DNA from: Bacillota bacterium
GTDB lineage: Bacteria; Bacillota; Clostridia; Christensenellales; Borkfalkiaceae
Length of the DNA: 11,443 nt
NCBI GenBank assembly: GCA_003343995.1
Contig: QAKE01000063.1
Location: 1-11,443 of the forward strand
Reading direction: 5' to 3'
The translations under genes were made by a program, and so were the position numbers. The stretch's first letter is position 1. Each line of letters opens with the position of its first letter. The notes under the pieces are model-generated. The model was given only the letters and a program-made list of their open reading frames with translations. It was not told the origin of the DNA and made no database searches. Shown piece after piece: positions 1 through 6,486 of this stretch.

Positions 1-69
1 CCATCCGCGATTCGAACGCGGGACACCGTGATTAAAAGTCACGTGCTCTGCCAGCTGAGCTAATGGGTC
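1..69 (-). tRNA. tRNA-Lys(UUU), 3' end cut by window edge
   Basis: On the minus strand the 5' acceptor GACCCAT starts at 69. It is followed by a standard D-arm (TAGCTCAGCTGG), an anticodon loop CTTTTAA with anticodon TTT, and a GTTCGAATC T-loop. The copy runs off the left edge after ATGG, so the last three acceptor bases, the discriminator and any CCA lie outside the window. It is the last gene seen in a five-tRNA minus-strand cluster and is separated from tRNA-Gln by 16 bases. Confidence 0.95.
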
Positions 70-85
70 TTAAATTGCGTTCGGG

Positions 86-160
86 TGGCAGGGGTGGCAG
101 GATTCGAACCTACGAATCCCGGAATCAAAATCCGGTGCCTTACCGCTTGGCGACACCCCT
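86..160 (-). tRNA. tRNA-Gln(UUG)
   Basis: Acceptor AGGGGTG (5' end at 160) pairs with CACCCCT, followed by discriminator G and an encoded CCA (86-88). The anticodon stem CCGGA/TCCGG encloses a loop TTTTGAT, giving anticodon TTG. The T-loop is the usual TTCGAAT. It lies 5 bases after tRNA-His in the direction of transcription. Confidence 0.95.
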
Positions 161-165
161 ATCAT

Positions 166-243
166 TGGGGCGAGTGATGGGTCTCGAACCCACGACCTCA
201 AGAGCCACAATCTTGCGCTCTAGCCTACTGAGCTACACCCGCC
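166..243 (-). tRNA. tRNA-His(GUG)
   Basis: Acceptor GCGGGTG pairs with CACTCGC, with one G-U pair. An extra G at -1 (position 243) faces discriminator C73, the identity feature of tRNA-His. CCA is encoded at 166-168. The anticodon loop TTGTGGC between CAAGA and TCTTG gives anticodon GTG. It is spaced 4 bases from tRNA-Arg, so it must be released by processing of a common precursor. Confidence 0.95.
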
Positions 244-247
244 GTGT

Positions 248-324
248 TGGTGCGCCTGAAGGGAGTCGAACCCCTGACACATGGCTTAGAAGGCCATTGC
301 TCTATCCAGCTGAGCTACAGGTGC
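248..324 (-). tRNA. tRNA-Arg(UCU)
   Basis: The minus-strand cloverleaf has acceptor GCACCTG against CAGGCGC, discriminator A and encoded CCA (248-250). Anticodon stem ATGGC/GCCAT encloses loop CTTCTAA, giving anticodon TCT, which reads AGA/AGG. The T-loop is the usual TTCGACT. The acceptor stem carries an A3/C70 mismatch (bases 322 and 254), flanked by six normal pairs; otherwise the molecule looks functional. Confidence 0.93.
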
Positions 325-329
325 AAACG

Positions 330-352
330 TTAACCGCTAAAGCGGCGGTTAA
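330..352 (-). other. hairpin between tRNA-Gly and tRNA-Arg
   Basis: The arms TTAACCGC (330-337) and GCGGTTAA (345-352) form an 8-bp stem in the 30-base spacer between the two tRNAs. An alternative register, CCGC/GCGG around TAAA, is also possible. There is no U-tract, so it is not a terminator. A role as a spacer or processing structure in the tRNA precursor is my inference. Confidence 0.45.
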
Positions 353-354
353 AA

Positions 355-428
<74 letters not shown>

Positions 429-456
429 AGGCCCAACTTTTCCGTAACGCTAAAAA

Positions 457-485
457 ATTATATCAAAAACAACGTGAACTGTCAA
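457..485 (-). promoter_or_regulatory. promoter of the tRNA cluster
   Basis: On the minus strand TTGACA (480-485) and TATAAT (457-462) are separated by exactly 17 bases. This is a perfect housekeeping-sigma consensus. Transcription would start near 450, about 20 bases before tRNA-Gly. The -35 lies just beyond the stop of the upstream phosphoesterase gene, and no terminator is visible between them, so some read-through from that gene is possible. Confidence 0.9.
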
Positions 486-503
486 CTGTTTCTTTGTAAT
501 TTA

Positions 504-983
504 TCAAACTTTTTCTTTTATTTTTACGATGCGCGCCACTTTCTTTTTTTCGTGCAGCACGAGATACGCATAGGATTTTTCCCGTTCAAAGCGCGCCATG
601 CTTCCGCAATTGACGAATAAAATCCCCCCTTCCTCCGTCACGCAGGCGCGGTGCGTATGCCCGTAAAGCACCACGTCCGCCCCCTTTTCCCGCGCGAAAT
701 AATAAAGGCGGTTCAACCCCTCTTTCACGCCGAAACAATGCCCGTGCACCGCGAGAATTTTCAGCCCTTCCGCCGTAAACATCGCCGCGTCGCCCTTGGT
801 GTCGCCGTCGCAGTTTCCGCGCACGGAAATCACCTTTGCGGGGTACTGCGCCTTGACGTCCGCAATATCGCGCGCGCAGTCGCCGAGATGCACGATAACG
901 TCGCTTTCCGCCATAACTTCCTTTACGAAACGCAGCGCCGCCGTGTTGCCGTGGGTGTCGGAAACCACAAAAATCGTTTTCAT
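504..983 (-). CDS. YfcE/MJ0936-family metallophosphoesterase
   Basis: A 159-residue protein with the full set of calcineurin-like metallophosphoesterase motifs: D9-x-H11 (SDTHGN), GD at 34-35, GNCD at 56-59, HGH at 80-82 and GHTH at 108-111. These residues bind two metal ions. The small single-domain size matches the YfcE/MJ0936 group, whose members hydrolyse phosphodiesters; the natural substrate is often unknown. It is expected to be cytoplasmic, since no signal peptide or membrane segment is visible. Its ATG overlaps the rdgB stop by four bases (ATGA at 980-983), so translation is probably coupled to rdgB. rdgB next to this phosphoesterase is a common Bacillota arrangement, which suggests a role in nucleotide clean-up, but that is inference. 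The stop (TGA, 504-506) is followed at once by the tRNA promoter. Confidence 0.9.
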   Translation of the reverse strand: MKTIFVVSDTHGNTAALRFVKEVMAESDVIVHLGDCARDIADVKAQYPAKVISVRGNCDGDTKGDAAMFTAEGLKILAVHGHCFGVKEGLNRLYYFAREKGADVVLYGHTHRACVTEEGGILFVNCGSMARFEREKSYAYLVLHEKKKVARIVKIKEKV

Positions 984-1558
984 TGCAGTTTATCCAAAAG
1001 TTTTTTAAGCGCCCGCCCGCGGTGGCTGACGGAATTTTTCTCCTCGTCCGTGCACTCGCCGAACCCTTTTTGCAGATCGCGGCTGAAAAACACGGGATCG
1101 TAGCCGAACCCGCCCGCGCCGCGGATTTCGCGCAAAATCTCCCCCTCGCTTTCCCCGCGCACGGCAATAATTTCGCCGTCGGGAGCGAGCAGAACGAGCT
1201 GACAGACGAACCGCGCGGTCCTGTCCGCGCAGCCGTTTAACGCGGAAAGCAGTTTTGCGATGTTTTCCCCGTCGCTAGCCCCCTCTCCCGCATAGCGCGC
1301 GGTGTATACGCCCGGCGCGCCGCCGAGGGCGTCTACCTCCAGCCCGCTGTCGTCGGCGAGCACGTAATCGTTAAAAAACAGCTTTGCCGCCGCGCGCGCC
1401 TTCAAAAGGGCGTTTTCGTAAAAGGTTTTTCCCGTTTCCTCCACGTCGCAATCGACGCCGAGGTCCTTGAAACAGCGCACCTCGAACATGGGGAGCATCG
1501 CCTTAAATTCCCGCGCCTTGCCGGCGTTCAGCGTTGCGACGATCAATCGTTTTGCCAT
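980..1558 (-). CDS. rdgB: RdgB/HAM1-family non-canonical purine NTP pyrophosphatase
   Basis: A 192-residue protein, the normal length for the family. It converts ITP, dITP and XTP to monophosphates plus pyrophosphate, keeping deaminated purines out of DNA and RNA. Visible family motifs are T9-x-N11-x-x-K14 at the N-terminus (triphosphate binding), E41, ADDSGLEVDAL from residue 68 (catalytic and metal-binding acids), GFGYDPVF at 150-157 and SHRGRA at 178-183 (base recognition). The ATG at 1558 has GGAG seven bases upstream and lies inside the rsmA 3' end, giving a 16-base overlap in a different frame. It overlaps the phosphoesterase downstream by four bases. All three genes are therefore likely one transcript with coupled translation. 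Confidence 0.96.
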   Translation of the reverse strand: MAKRLIVATLNAGKAREFKAMLPMFEVRCFKDLGVDCDVEETGKTFYENALLKARAAAKLFFNDYVLADDSGLEVDALGGAPGVYTARYAGEGASDGENIAKLLSALNGCADRTARFVCQLVLLAPDGEIIAVRGESEGEILREIRGAGGFGYDPVFFSRDLQKGFGECTDEEKNSVSHRGRALKKLLDKLQ

Positions 1559-2385
1559 ATCTTTTCTCCGTAAGCCTTCGCCAGCTTTTTAAACTGCGCG
1601 CAATCGAGCGTTTCCCCCCGCGCCGTGCGGTCTATTCCGCAGGCGGCGAGCAGTTTTTCCGCCTCCTCCCGTTTTAAAGCAAAGGACTGCATCAGATTGT
1701 TACAAAGCGTTTTGCGGCGGCTGGCGAACGCCGCGCGCACGACGGCGCGGTAGGTTTTCGCGTCGGTATCCGCCGACTTCGCCCTGTCGATATCGATGCG
1801 CACCACCGCGGAATCGACCTTCGGCACGGGAAAAAACCGCTCCTTGCCCACGCGCATGGCGATATGCGCCTCCCCCGCGAAGTTCACCGCCGCGGTAATC
1901 GCGCCGTAATCCGCCGTTCCCGCCGCCGCGCAAAGCCGCTCGGCAACTTCTTCCTGCACCATCACGGCGACGGTTTGCACCCCCTTCGCCTCCTCGATAA
2001 AGCGCATGATGACGGGCGTGGTGATGTAATAGGGCAAATTCGCCACCACCTTGTATTCGCCGAGTTCCTTTTCCAGCTCCGCGAGCTTTACCCGCATGAC
2101 GTCGGCAAAGCGCACCGACACGTTGGCGCAGTCCCCCACCGTTTCCTCGAGCACGGGGGCGAGGTTTTTATCGATTTCAAACCCGATCACCCGCTTCGCC
2201 TTGTCCGCGAGCGCGCGGGTGAGCGTGCCCGCCCCGCAGCCGATTTCCAAAACGACGTCCTCTTTCGTGACCCCCGCGGCGGCGACGATTTCGCCGAGCA
2301 GGGTTTCGTCCGTGATGAAGTTCTGCCCGAACGCCTTTTTGAAGGCGAAACCGTGGCGCGATAAAATTTCTTTAATATTTTTCAT
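1543..2385 (-). CDS. rsmA: 16S rRNA (adenine1518/1519-N6)-dimethyltransferase RsmA (KsgA)
   Basis: A 280-residue SAM-dependent methyltransferase that dimethylates two adjacent adenines in the 3'-terminal hairpin of 16S rRNA, a late small-subunit assembly checkpoint. Motifs: GQNF at 20-23, the SAM-binding LEIGCGAG at 46-53, the acidic GFEID at 68-72, the catalytic NLPY at 116-119, and an ASRRKTLCNNL segment in the C-terminal RNA-binding domain. I start it at the ATG at 2385, which gives the usual N-terminus (MKNIKEILSRHGF...). The frame stays open to an ATG at 2460, but those 25 codons cover two hairpins and look non-coding. The Shine-Dalgarno is weak (only GGA close to the ATG). Loss of KsgA confers kasugamycin resistance in other bacteria. 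Confidence 0.96.
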   Translation of the reverse strand: MKNIKEILSRHGFAFKKAFGQNFITDETLLGEIVAAAGVTKEDVVLEIGCGAGTLTRALADKAKRVIGFEIDKNLAPVLEETVGDCANVSVRFADVMRVKLAELEKELGEYKVVANLPYYITTPVIMRFIEEAKGVQTVAVMVQEEVAERLCAAAGTADYGAITAAVNFAGEAHIAMRVGKERFFPVPKVDSAVVRIDIDRAKSADTDAKTYRAVVRAAFASRRKTLCNNLMQSFALKREEAEKLLAACGIDRTARGETLDCAQFKKLAKAYGEKIWQND

Positions 2386-2400
2386 ATTCCGTGTATAATG

Positions 2401-2444
2401 TGCGCCGCACGGCGCATACTGAGAATGTAAAGAGAATTCTTTAC
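2401..2444 (-). promoter_or_regulatory. two hairpins in the rsmA leader
   Basis: Between the upstream terminator and the rsmA ATG there are two inverted repeats. GTAAAG/CTTTAC (2427-2444, 6-base loop) comes first in transcription. TGCGCC/GGCGCA (2401-2416, 4-base loop) follows, ending about 15 bases before the ATG. Neither has a U-tract, so they are not terminators. They may shape the rsmA 5' untranslated region. A TATACA hexamer lies at about 2392-2397, but I see no matching -35. Confidence 0.4.
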
Positions 2445-2456
2445 GACATCTTCTTA

Positions 2457-2495
2457 CCAAAGAAAACGAAAGGTCGAAATTGATTTTCGGCCTTT
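2457..2495 (-). terminator. terminator after the radical SAM gene
   Basis: Arms at 2469-2479 and 2485-2495 form an 11-bp stem with a 5-base loop, starting eight bases after the radical SAM stop. Read on the minus strand there is one A-C mismatch and the tail is CGTTTTCTTT. Read on the plus strand the mismatch becomes a G-U pair and the tail is TTTTGTTTTTG. It probably works on the minus strand with incomplete efficiency, so rsmA may receive read-through. Confidence 0.65.
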
Positions 2496-2503
2496 TGTTT
2501 TTG

Positions 2504-3100
2504 TCAGTTATCTTCGATATACGCCCGCACCCTGAGCGGCAGATTGCGCGCCTTTGCGAGCGTTTTGCATTTTTCCACGTCCTCCTCGCCGATGACGTCC
2601 ACGATGGAAAGATTGGTTTTTATCCCCCTGTCGCGGCACTTTTCCGCAAAGGAAAGCAGCTCCTCGAACGCCGCCTCGCCGTAACGCGAACGGCAGATTT
2701 TCTGGTACTTTTCCGCGTCGCAGGCGTTTAAGCTGACGTTGACGTCGTCCACGCATTCCGCAAGGTCGGCGGTGATGTCCCGCCCGTTGATGAGATTGCC
2801 CTGCCCGTTGGTGTTCACGCGGATAACGTACCCGCGTTTTTTGAGTTCCTTTGCGACGGCGACGAGCACGTCCGCGCGCTCCGTCGGCTCGCCGAATCCG
2901 CAGAACACAACCTGTTCGTATTTTTTGGAAAAGTCGATCGCGCCGAGCACGTCCTCCGCCGTCGGCTCCTTTTTCAGCCAGAGTTTGTTGCCGAAATACC
3001 CCTCGTGCCCGTTGCGCACGCAGAACGTGCAGGCGTTGGAGCACTTGTTCGTCAGATTGATATAGAGGTTTTCGCCGAGTTCGTATACATACGTATCCAT
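2504..3100 (-). CDS. TatD-linked radical SAM protein
   Basis: A short radical SAM enzyme (198 residues). The 4Fe-4S cluster motif CX3CX2C is at C20, C24 and C27 (CSNACTFC), and a GFGEP element at 68-72 corresponds to the SAM-binding region. The length covers only the core radical SAM domain, with no extra cluster-binding tail. It matches the family recognised by its position beside tatD (the 'TatD family-associated radical SAM' group); its substrate is unknown. I chose the ATG at 3100, one base after the tatD stop, because an AGGA lies seven bases upstream in the tatD 3' end; the longer frame to 3151 runs back into tatD. In many Bacillota the slot between tatD and rsmA is held by the 5S rRNA maturase gene rnmV, which is absent here. 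The product should generate a 5'-deoxyadenosyl radical, but what it modifies cannot be read from the sequence. Confidence 0.88.
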   Translation of the reverse strand: MDTYVYELGENLYINLTNKCSNACTFCVRNGHEGYFGNKLWLKKEPTAEDVLGAIDFSKKYEQVVFCGFGEPTERADVLVAVAKELKKRGYVIRVNTNGQGNLINGRDITADLAECVDDVNVSLNACDAEKYQKICRSRYGEAAFEELLSFAEKCRDRGIKTNLSIVDVIGEEDVEKCKTLAKARNLPLRVRAYIEDN

Positions 3101-3101
3101 A

Positions 3102-3869
3102 TTAAATCCTCGTAAAAATCCGCTTTGCGTTGTCTTGCAGTTTTCGCGCAAAGTCCGTTATGTTTTCCCCCTTGATTTCCGCCAGCTTTTCCGCCGCGTA
3201 TTTCACCCGCGCGGGCTCGTTGACTTCCCCGCGGAAGGGGTGCGGCGAAAGGTACGGGCTGTCCGTTTCGGCAAGCAGTCTGTCCGTCGGCGTAACCGCC
3301 GCCGCTTCCGGCAAAGACCGCGCGTTTTTAAAGGTCAGCGTGCCGGCAAAAGAGAGGTACGCCCCCAGCCGGACAAGCGCCGCCGCCGTTTCCGCGCTGC
3401 CGGAAAAGCAATGCATCACGAAACCGTTTTGCAGTAAATTTTTGCGCGCCGACAAAAAGTCCAGCATGTCCGCCGTGCAGTCGCGCGCGTGCACGCAAAA
3501 GGGCAAACCGAGTTTTGCCGCCAGCTCGACCTGCGCCGAAAACGCGCGCTTCTGCCCCTCTTTATCGAAGGGCGTATAGTGATAATCCAGCCCGATTTCC
3601 CCCACCGCCACGCACTTTTCGTGCGCGCACAGCTCCTCGATGGTTTTCAGATTTTCCGCCGTAGCGGTTTGTTCCGCGTCGGGGTGTATGCCCGCCGTAA
3701 AATATACTTCCGCGTACCGCTCGGCAAGCGCCCTCGCGCGTTGGGAAGAGGGCACATCGTACCCCGCGCAGATCGCTTTCGTTACGCCGTTTTCCCGCAT
3801 GCGGGCGACGATTTCGTCGGGGTTTTCGTATCGTTCGTCGTTGAGATGACAGTGCGTGTCGATAAACAT
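3102..3869 (-). CDS. tatD: TatD-family metal-dependent hydrolase/DNase
   Basis: A 255-residue TIM-barrel amidohydrolase of the TatD (YabD) family, whose characterised members are Mg2+-dependent 3'-5' exonucleases and may act in DNA repair. Metal ligands are visible in order: H6 and H8 (DTHCH), E91 (VGEIGLDYHY), H127 (CVHARD), H153 (MHCFSG) and D203 (ETDSPYLSPHP). The C-terminal NxxR-type ending (DNAKRIF) is typical. Its ATG (3867-3869) shares one base with the metG TGA stop (TGATG), so it is translated by coupling or re-initiation after MetRS; no good Shine-Dalgarno is close to it. The metG-tatD order is conserved in Bacillota. A longer upstream frame reaching into metG was rejected. Confidence 0.95.
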   Translation of the reverse strand: MFIDTHCHLNDERYENPDEIVARMRENGVTKAICAGYDVPSSQRARALAERYAEVYFTAGIHPDAEQTATAENLKTIEELCAHEKCVAVGEIGLDYHYTPFDKEGQKRAFSAQVELAAKLGLPFCVHARDCTADMLDFLSARKNLLQNGFVMHCFSGSAETAAALVRLGAYLSFAGTLTFKNARSLPEAAAVTPTDRLLAETDSPYLSPHPFRGEVNEPARVKYAAEKLAEIKGENITDFARKLQDNAKRIFTRI

Positions 3870-5836
3870 CAGAAAATTTCGCTGCCGTCCTCCATTTCCC
3901 GCTCGGGTTGCAGGAGGGAAAGCTCTCCCTTTTCGTTTTCCGCGCACAAAATCATGCCCTCGCTTAAGATGCCGCAGAGTTTCGCCGGTTTCAAGTTGGC
4001 GACCATCACCACTTTTTTGCCGACCATTTCCTCCGGCGTATACGCATGGGCAATACCGCTGACCACCGTGCGCGTTTCCCCGCCGAGTTTGACGGAAAGT
4101 TTCAGCAGTTTCTTGCTCTTTTCCACCTTTTCGCAAGCGGTGACGAGGGCGACTTTCAACTGCACCTTGCCGAAATCGTCTATGGAAATTTGTTCCTTTG
4201 CCGTATGTTCGTGCGCGGCGGGCTTATTCTCCGCGGGTTTTGCCTGTTTTTTCTCCGCCAGCGTTTCCAGCTCCGCGATTTCCTTTTTGATGTCTATTCT
4301 CGGAAAAATCGGCGGCGCCTTTGTGATTACGGTGCCCGCTTTCAGCGCGCCGAACTCGTTTGCCGAAGTAAAATCTTCCACCTTTGCCCCGTCGATTGCG
4401 AAACATTCGAGAATTTTATCGGGCGCGACGGTGATAAACGGTTTAAGATAAATCGCCGCGATGCGGATGCTCTCCGCGAGGTTGTAAAGCACCGCGCCCA
4501 GCCGCGCCTTTTTGCTTTCGTCCTTCGCCAGAATCCACGGCGTGGTTTCGTCAATATATTTGTTCGCGCGCTGCACGAGACGGAAAATCTCCGTTAAAGC
4601 GAGGGGGGCGTCCAGCGCGTCCATCGCCTTTTTCACGTTGCCGCCGAGCGCCTTCGCCAAAGCGATCAGCTCGCCGTCCGTGCCCTCGTTCTCCCCCGCC
4701 GCGGGCAATATCCCGCCGAAATATTGGTTGATCATCGCCGTCGTGCGGGAAACGAGATTGCCGAGGTCGTTCGCCAAATCGGAATTGATGCGGGTGAGCA
4801 GGCTTTCGTTGGTGTAAACGCCGTCGCTGCCGAAGGGGATTTCGCGCAGCAGGAAATATCTCAGCGCGTCCGAGCCGTAGCGCTCGACGAGCTGTTTCGG
4901 GTCGGTGAGCTCCGCCTTTACCTTGTCCTGTTTCGATTTGGAAAGTTTATCCCCCCCGATGAGCAGCCACCCGTGCCCGTATACCTGTTTGGGCAGGGGC
5001 AGACCGAGCGCCATTAAAATCGCGGGCCAGATAATCGCATGGAAGCGGATGATCTCCTTGCCCGTCATGTGCAGATCGGCGGGCCAATATCTTTGATAAA
5101 GGCTGTCGTTTTCCGAGCCGTACCCCAGCGCGGTGATATAGTTGGAAAGGGCGTCCACCCACACGTATACGGTGTGCTTTTCGTCGAAGGTGACGGGCAC
5201 GCCCCATTTGATCGACGTTCTCGAAACGCAAAGATCCTGCAAGCCCGCCTTCAAAAAGTTGTTCACCATCTCGTTCACGCGGGATTTCGGCTGTAAAAAC
5301 TCCGGATTATCTTCGTAAAGTTTGATGATTTTATCGGCGTATTTGGAAAGGCGGAAGAAATAGCTTTCCTCCTTTTCGAGGGCGACGTCCCTGCCGCAGT
5401 CGGGGCATTTGCCGTCCTTTAACTGCGATTCCGTCCAAAAGGATTCGCAGGGCGTGCAGTACCAGCCGGAATATTCCGCCTTGTAAATTTCGCCCTTATC
5501 GTAAAGCTGTTTGAAGATATGCTGCACCGCCTTTACGTGCTCCTCGTCGGTGGTGCGGATAAATTTGGAATAGTCGATATCGAGCACTTTCCAGATTTCC
5601 TTAAGCTCAGCCACGAGGGGATCGACGAACGCCTTGGGCGTAACGCCCGCCTCCGCCGCCTTTTTTTCTATCTTCTGCCCGTGCTCGTCCGTGCCCGTCA
5701 AGAAAAACACGTCCTTGCCCAGCATTTTATTGTAGCGCGCGAAGGCGTCGCAAACCACGGTGGTATAGCAATGCCCGATATGCCAATTGCCGCTCGGATA
5801 ATAAATGGGGGTTGTGATATAGTATTTTTCTTTCAT
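3869..5836 (-). CDS. metG: Methionyl-tRNA synthetase
   Basis: A 655-residue class I aminoacyl-tRNA synthetase that charges tRNA-Met and initiator tRNA. The catalytic domain has HIGH at 19-22 and KLSKS at 297-301. A zinc knuckle is formed by C127, C130, C144 and C147. The anticodon-binding helical domain follows (roughly 340-520). A Lys/Ala-rich linker leads to a C-terminal OB-fold tRNA-binding domain (about 551-655) of the EMAPII/Trbp111 type, which dimerises the enzyme. I start it at the ATG at 5836 because AGGAG (5844-5848) lies seven bases upstream; an in-frame TTG two codons earlier is too close to that site. It is the first gene of the minus-strand run into tatD. The leader is only about 20 bases, so no T-box riboswitch is possible. 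Confidence 0.97.
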   Translation of the reverse strand: MKEKYYITTPIYYPSGNWHIGHCYTTVVCDAFARYNKMLGKDVFFLTGTDEHGQKIEKKAAEAGVTPKAFVDPLVAELKEIWKVLDIDYSKFIRTTDEEHVKAVQHIFKQLYDKGEIYKAEYSGWYCTPCESFWTESQLKDGKCPDCGRDVALEKEESYFFRLSKYADKIIKLYEDNPEFLQPKSRVNEMVNNFLKAGLQDLCVSRTSIKWGVPVTFDEKHTVYVWVDALSNYITALGYGSENDSLYQRYWPADLHMTGKEIIRFHAIIWPAILMALGLPLPKQVYGHGWLLIGGDKLSKSKQDKVKAELTDPKQLVERYGSDALRYFLLREIPFGSDGVYTNESLLTRINSDLANDLGNLVSRTTAMINQYFGGILPAAGENEGTDGELIALAKALGGNVKKAMDALDAPLALTEIFRLVQRANKYIDETTPWILAKDESKKARLGAVLYNLAESIRIAAIYLKPFITVAPDKILECFAIDGAKVEDFTSANEFGALKAGTVITKAPPIFPRIDIKKEIAELETLAEKKQAKPAENKPAAHEHTAKEQISIDDFGKVQLKVALVTACEKVEKSKKLLKLSVKLGGETRTVVSGIAHAYTPEEMVGKKVVMVANLKPAKLCGILSEGMILCAENEKGELSLLQPEREMEDGSEIF

Positions 5837-5864
5837 AATCAAGCTCCTGTCGTTCTTTAATGAT

Positions 5865-5893
5865 ATTTTAGCATTTTATGCGGCAAAAGTAAA
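5865..5893 (-). promoter_or_regulatory. metG operon promoter
   Basis: On the minus strand TTTACT (5888-5893) and TAAAAT (5865-5870) are 17 bases apart, and TGC directly before the -10 makes it an extended -10 promoter. Transcription would start near 5858, giving a leader of about 20 bases to the metG ATG. Confidence 0.65.
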
Positions 5894-5895
5894 AC

Positions 5896-5922
5896 ATAAA
5901 CGGGGAAATTTAAGCATAATAT
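5896..5922 (+). promoter_or_regulatory. candidate sporulation-sigma promoter for spmA
   Basis: No housekeeping promoter is visible before spmA. An ATA (5896-5898) and CATAATAT (5915-5922) with a 16-base spacer resemble the sigma-E layout known from Bacillus (ATA, then CATACANT), and also partly sigma-G. Sporulation control is expected for spmAB. The match is short and AT-rich, so it is only a candidate. Confidence 0.35.
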
Positions 5923-5928
5923 TTAATT

Positions 5929-6486
5929 ATGAACGTGATTTTCGCATTGTGCTTTTCCGTATGCACGCTGATTTTGCTGTTTATCGATCCCGACGGCGCG
6001 CTGGCGGCGATGCTGTCCGGCGGGGAAAAGGCGCTTTCGCTTACGCTGAAAATGACGGTGATTTACGCCGTTTGGCTGGGGATTTTCGAGCTGGCGGAGC
6101 GCAGCCGTTTAACGGAAAAATTCGCGCGGCTGTTAAAGCCGGTAAACCGACTGCTCTTCGGCGAACTGCCGGAAAAAGCCAACGAATACGTATCGATGAA
6201 CATTTCCGCAAACATGCTCGGCATGAGCGGCGCAACCACCCCCATGGGCATAAAATCCATACAGGAGCTGGAAAAACACAGGAACACGGAATATCAGATC
6301 GCCATGTTTTTCGTCATCAACGCCACGAGCATACAAATTTTGCCGACTTCCGTGCTGGCGCTGCGGACGAGCCTTCATTCCGCCGCGCCGAGCGACATTA
6401 TTTTGCCGACGATCCTCGCCACGGCGATTTCCACCGTGGTGGGCGTGCTGCTCGTAAAGATTTTTTTGAGGAAAAAAAGCAAATGA
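5929..6486 (+). CDS. spmA: Spore maturation protein A
   Basis: A 185-residue integral membrane protein. Hydrophobic segments lie at about 1-18, 38-55, 122-147 and 155-178, and a conserved-looking block (MNISANMLGMSGATTPMGIK, from about residue 90) matches the SpmA/nucleoside-recognition (Gate) domain signature. In Bacillus and Clostridium SpmA and SpmB act together in spore core dehydration and heat resistance. It overlaps spmB by four bases (ATGA), so both are made together. The ATG at 5929 aligns with the usual SpmA N-terminus, but no Shine-Dalgarno is present in the 20 bases before it; the nearest purine run (GGGGA, 5902-5906) is too far away. Confidence 0.92.
   Translation: MNVIFALCFSVCTLILLFIDPDGALAAMLSGGEKALSLTLKMTVIYAVWLGIFELAERSRLTEKFARLLKPVNRLLFGELPEKANEYVSMNISANMLGMSGATTPMGIKSIQELEKHRNTEYQIAMFFVINATSIQILPTSVLALRTSLHSAAPSDIILPTILATAISTVVGVLLVKIFLRKKSK

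Noticed and set aside
2386..2460. N-terminal extension of RsmA to an ATG at 2460
   Set aside because: The extra 25 codons span two hairpins and have no family similarity; the conserved RsmA N-terminus begins at the ATG at 2385.
3101..3151. Longer start of the radical SAM protein at 3151
   Set aside because: It would read back into tatD; the ATG at 3100 has an AGGA at correct spacing and begins the conserved region.
3870..4136. Longer start of TatD inside metG
   Set aside because: The 89 extra codons lie over the metG tRNA-binding domain and are low-complexity basic sequence; TatD family proteins start at MFIDTHCH.
3489..4451. Long open plus-strand frame opposite tatD and metG
   Set aside because: GC-rich codon bias of the real genes leaves opposite frames open; the predicted protein is low-complexity with no motif.
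5837..5842. TTG start for metG two codons upstream
   Set aside because: It sits one base from the AGGAG; the ATG at 5836 has the proper seven-base spacing.
5837..5864. T-box or other riboswitch before metG
   Set aside because: The predicted leader is about 20 bases, far too short for a T-box.
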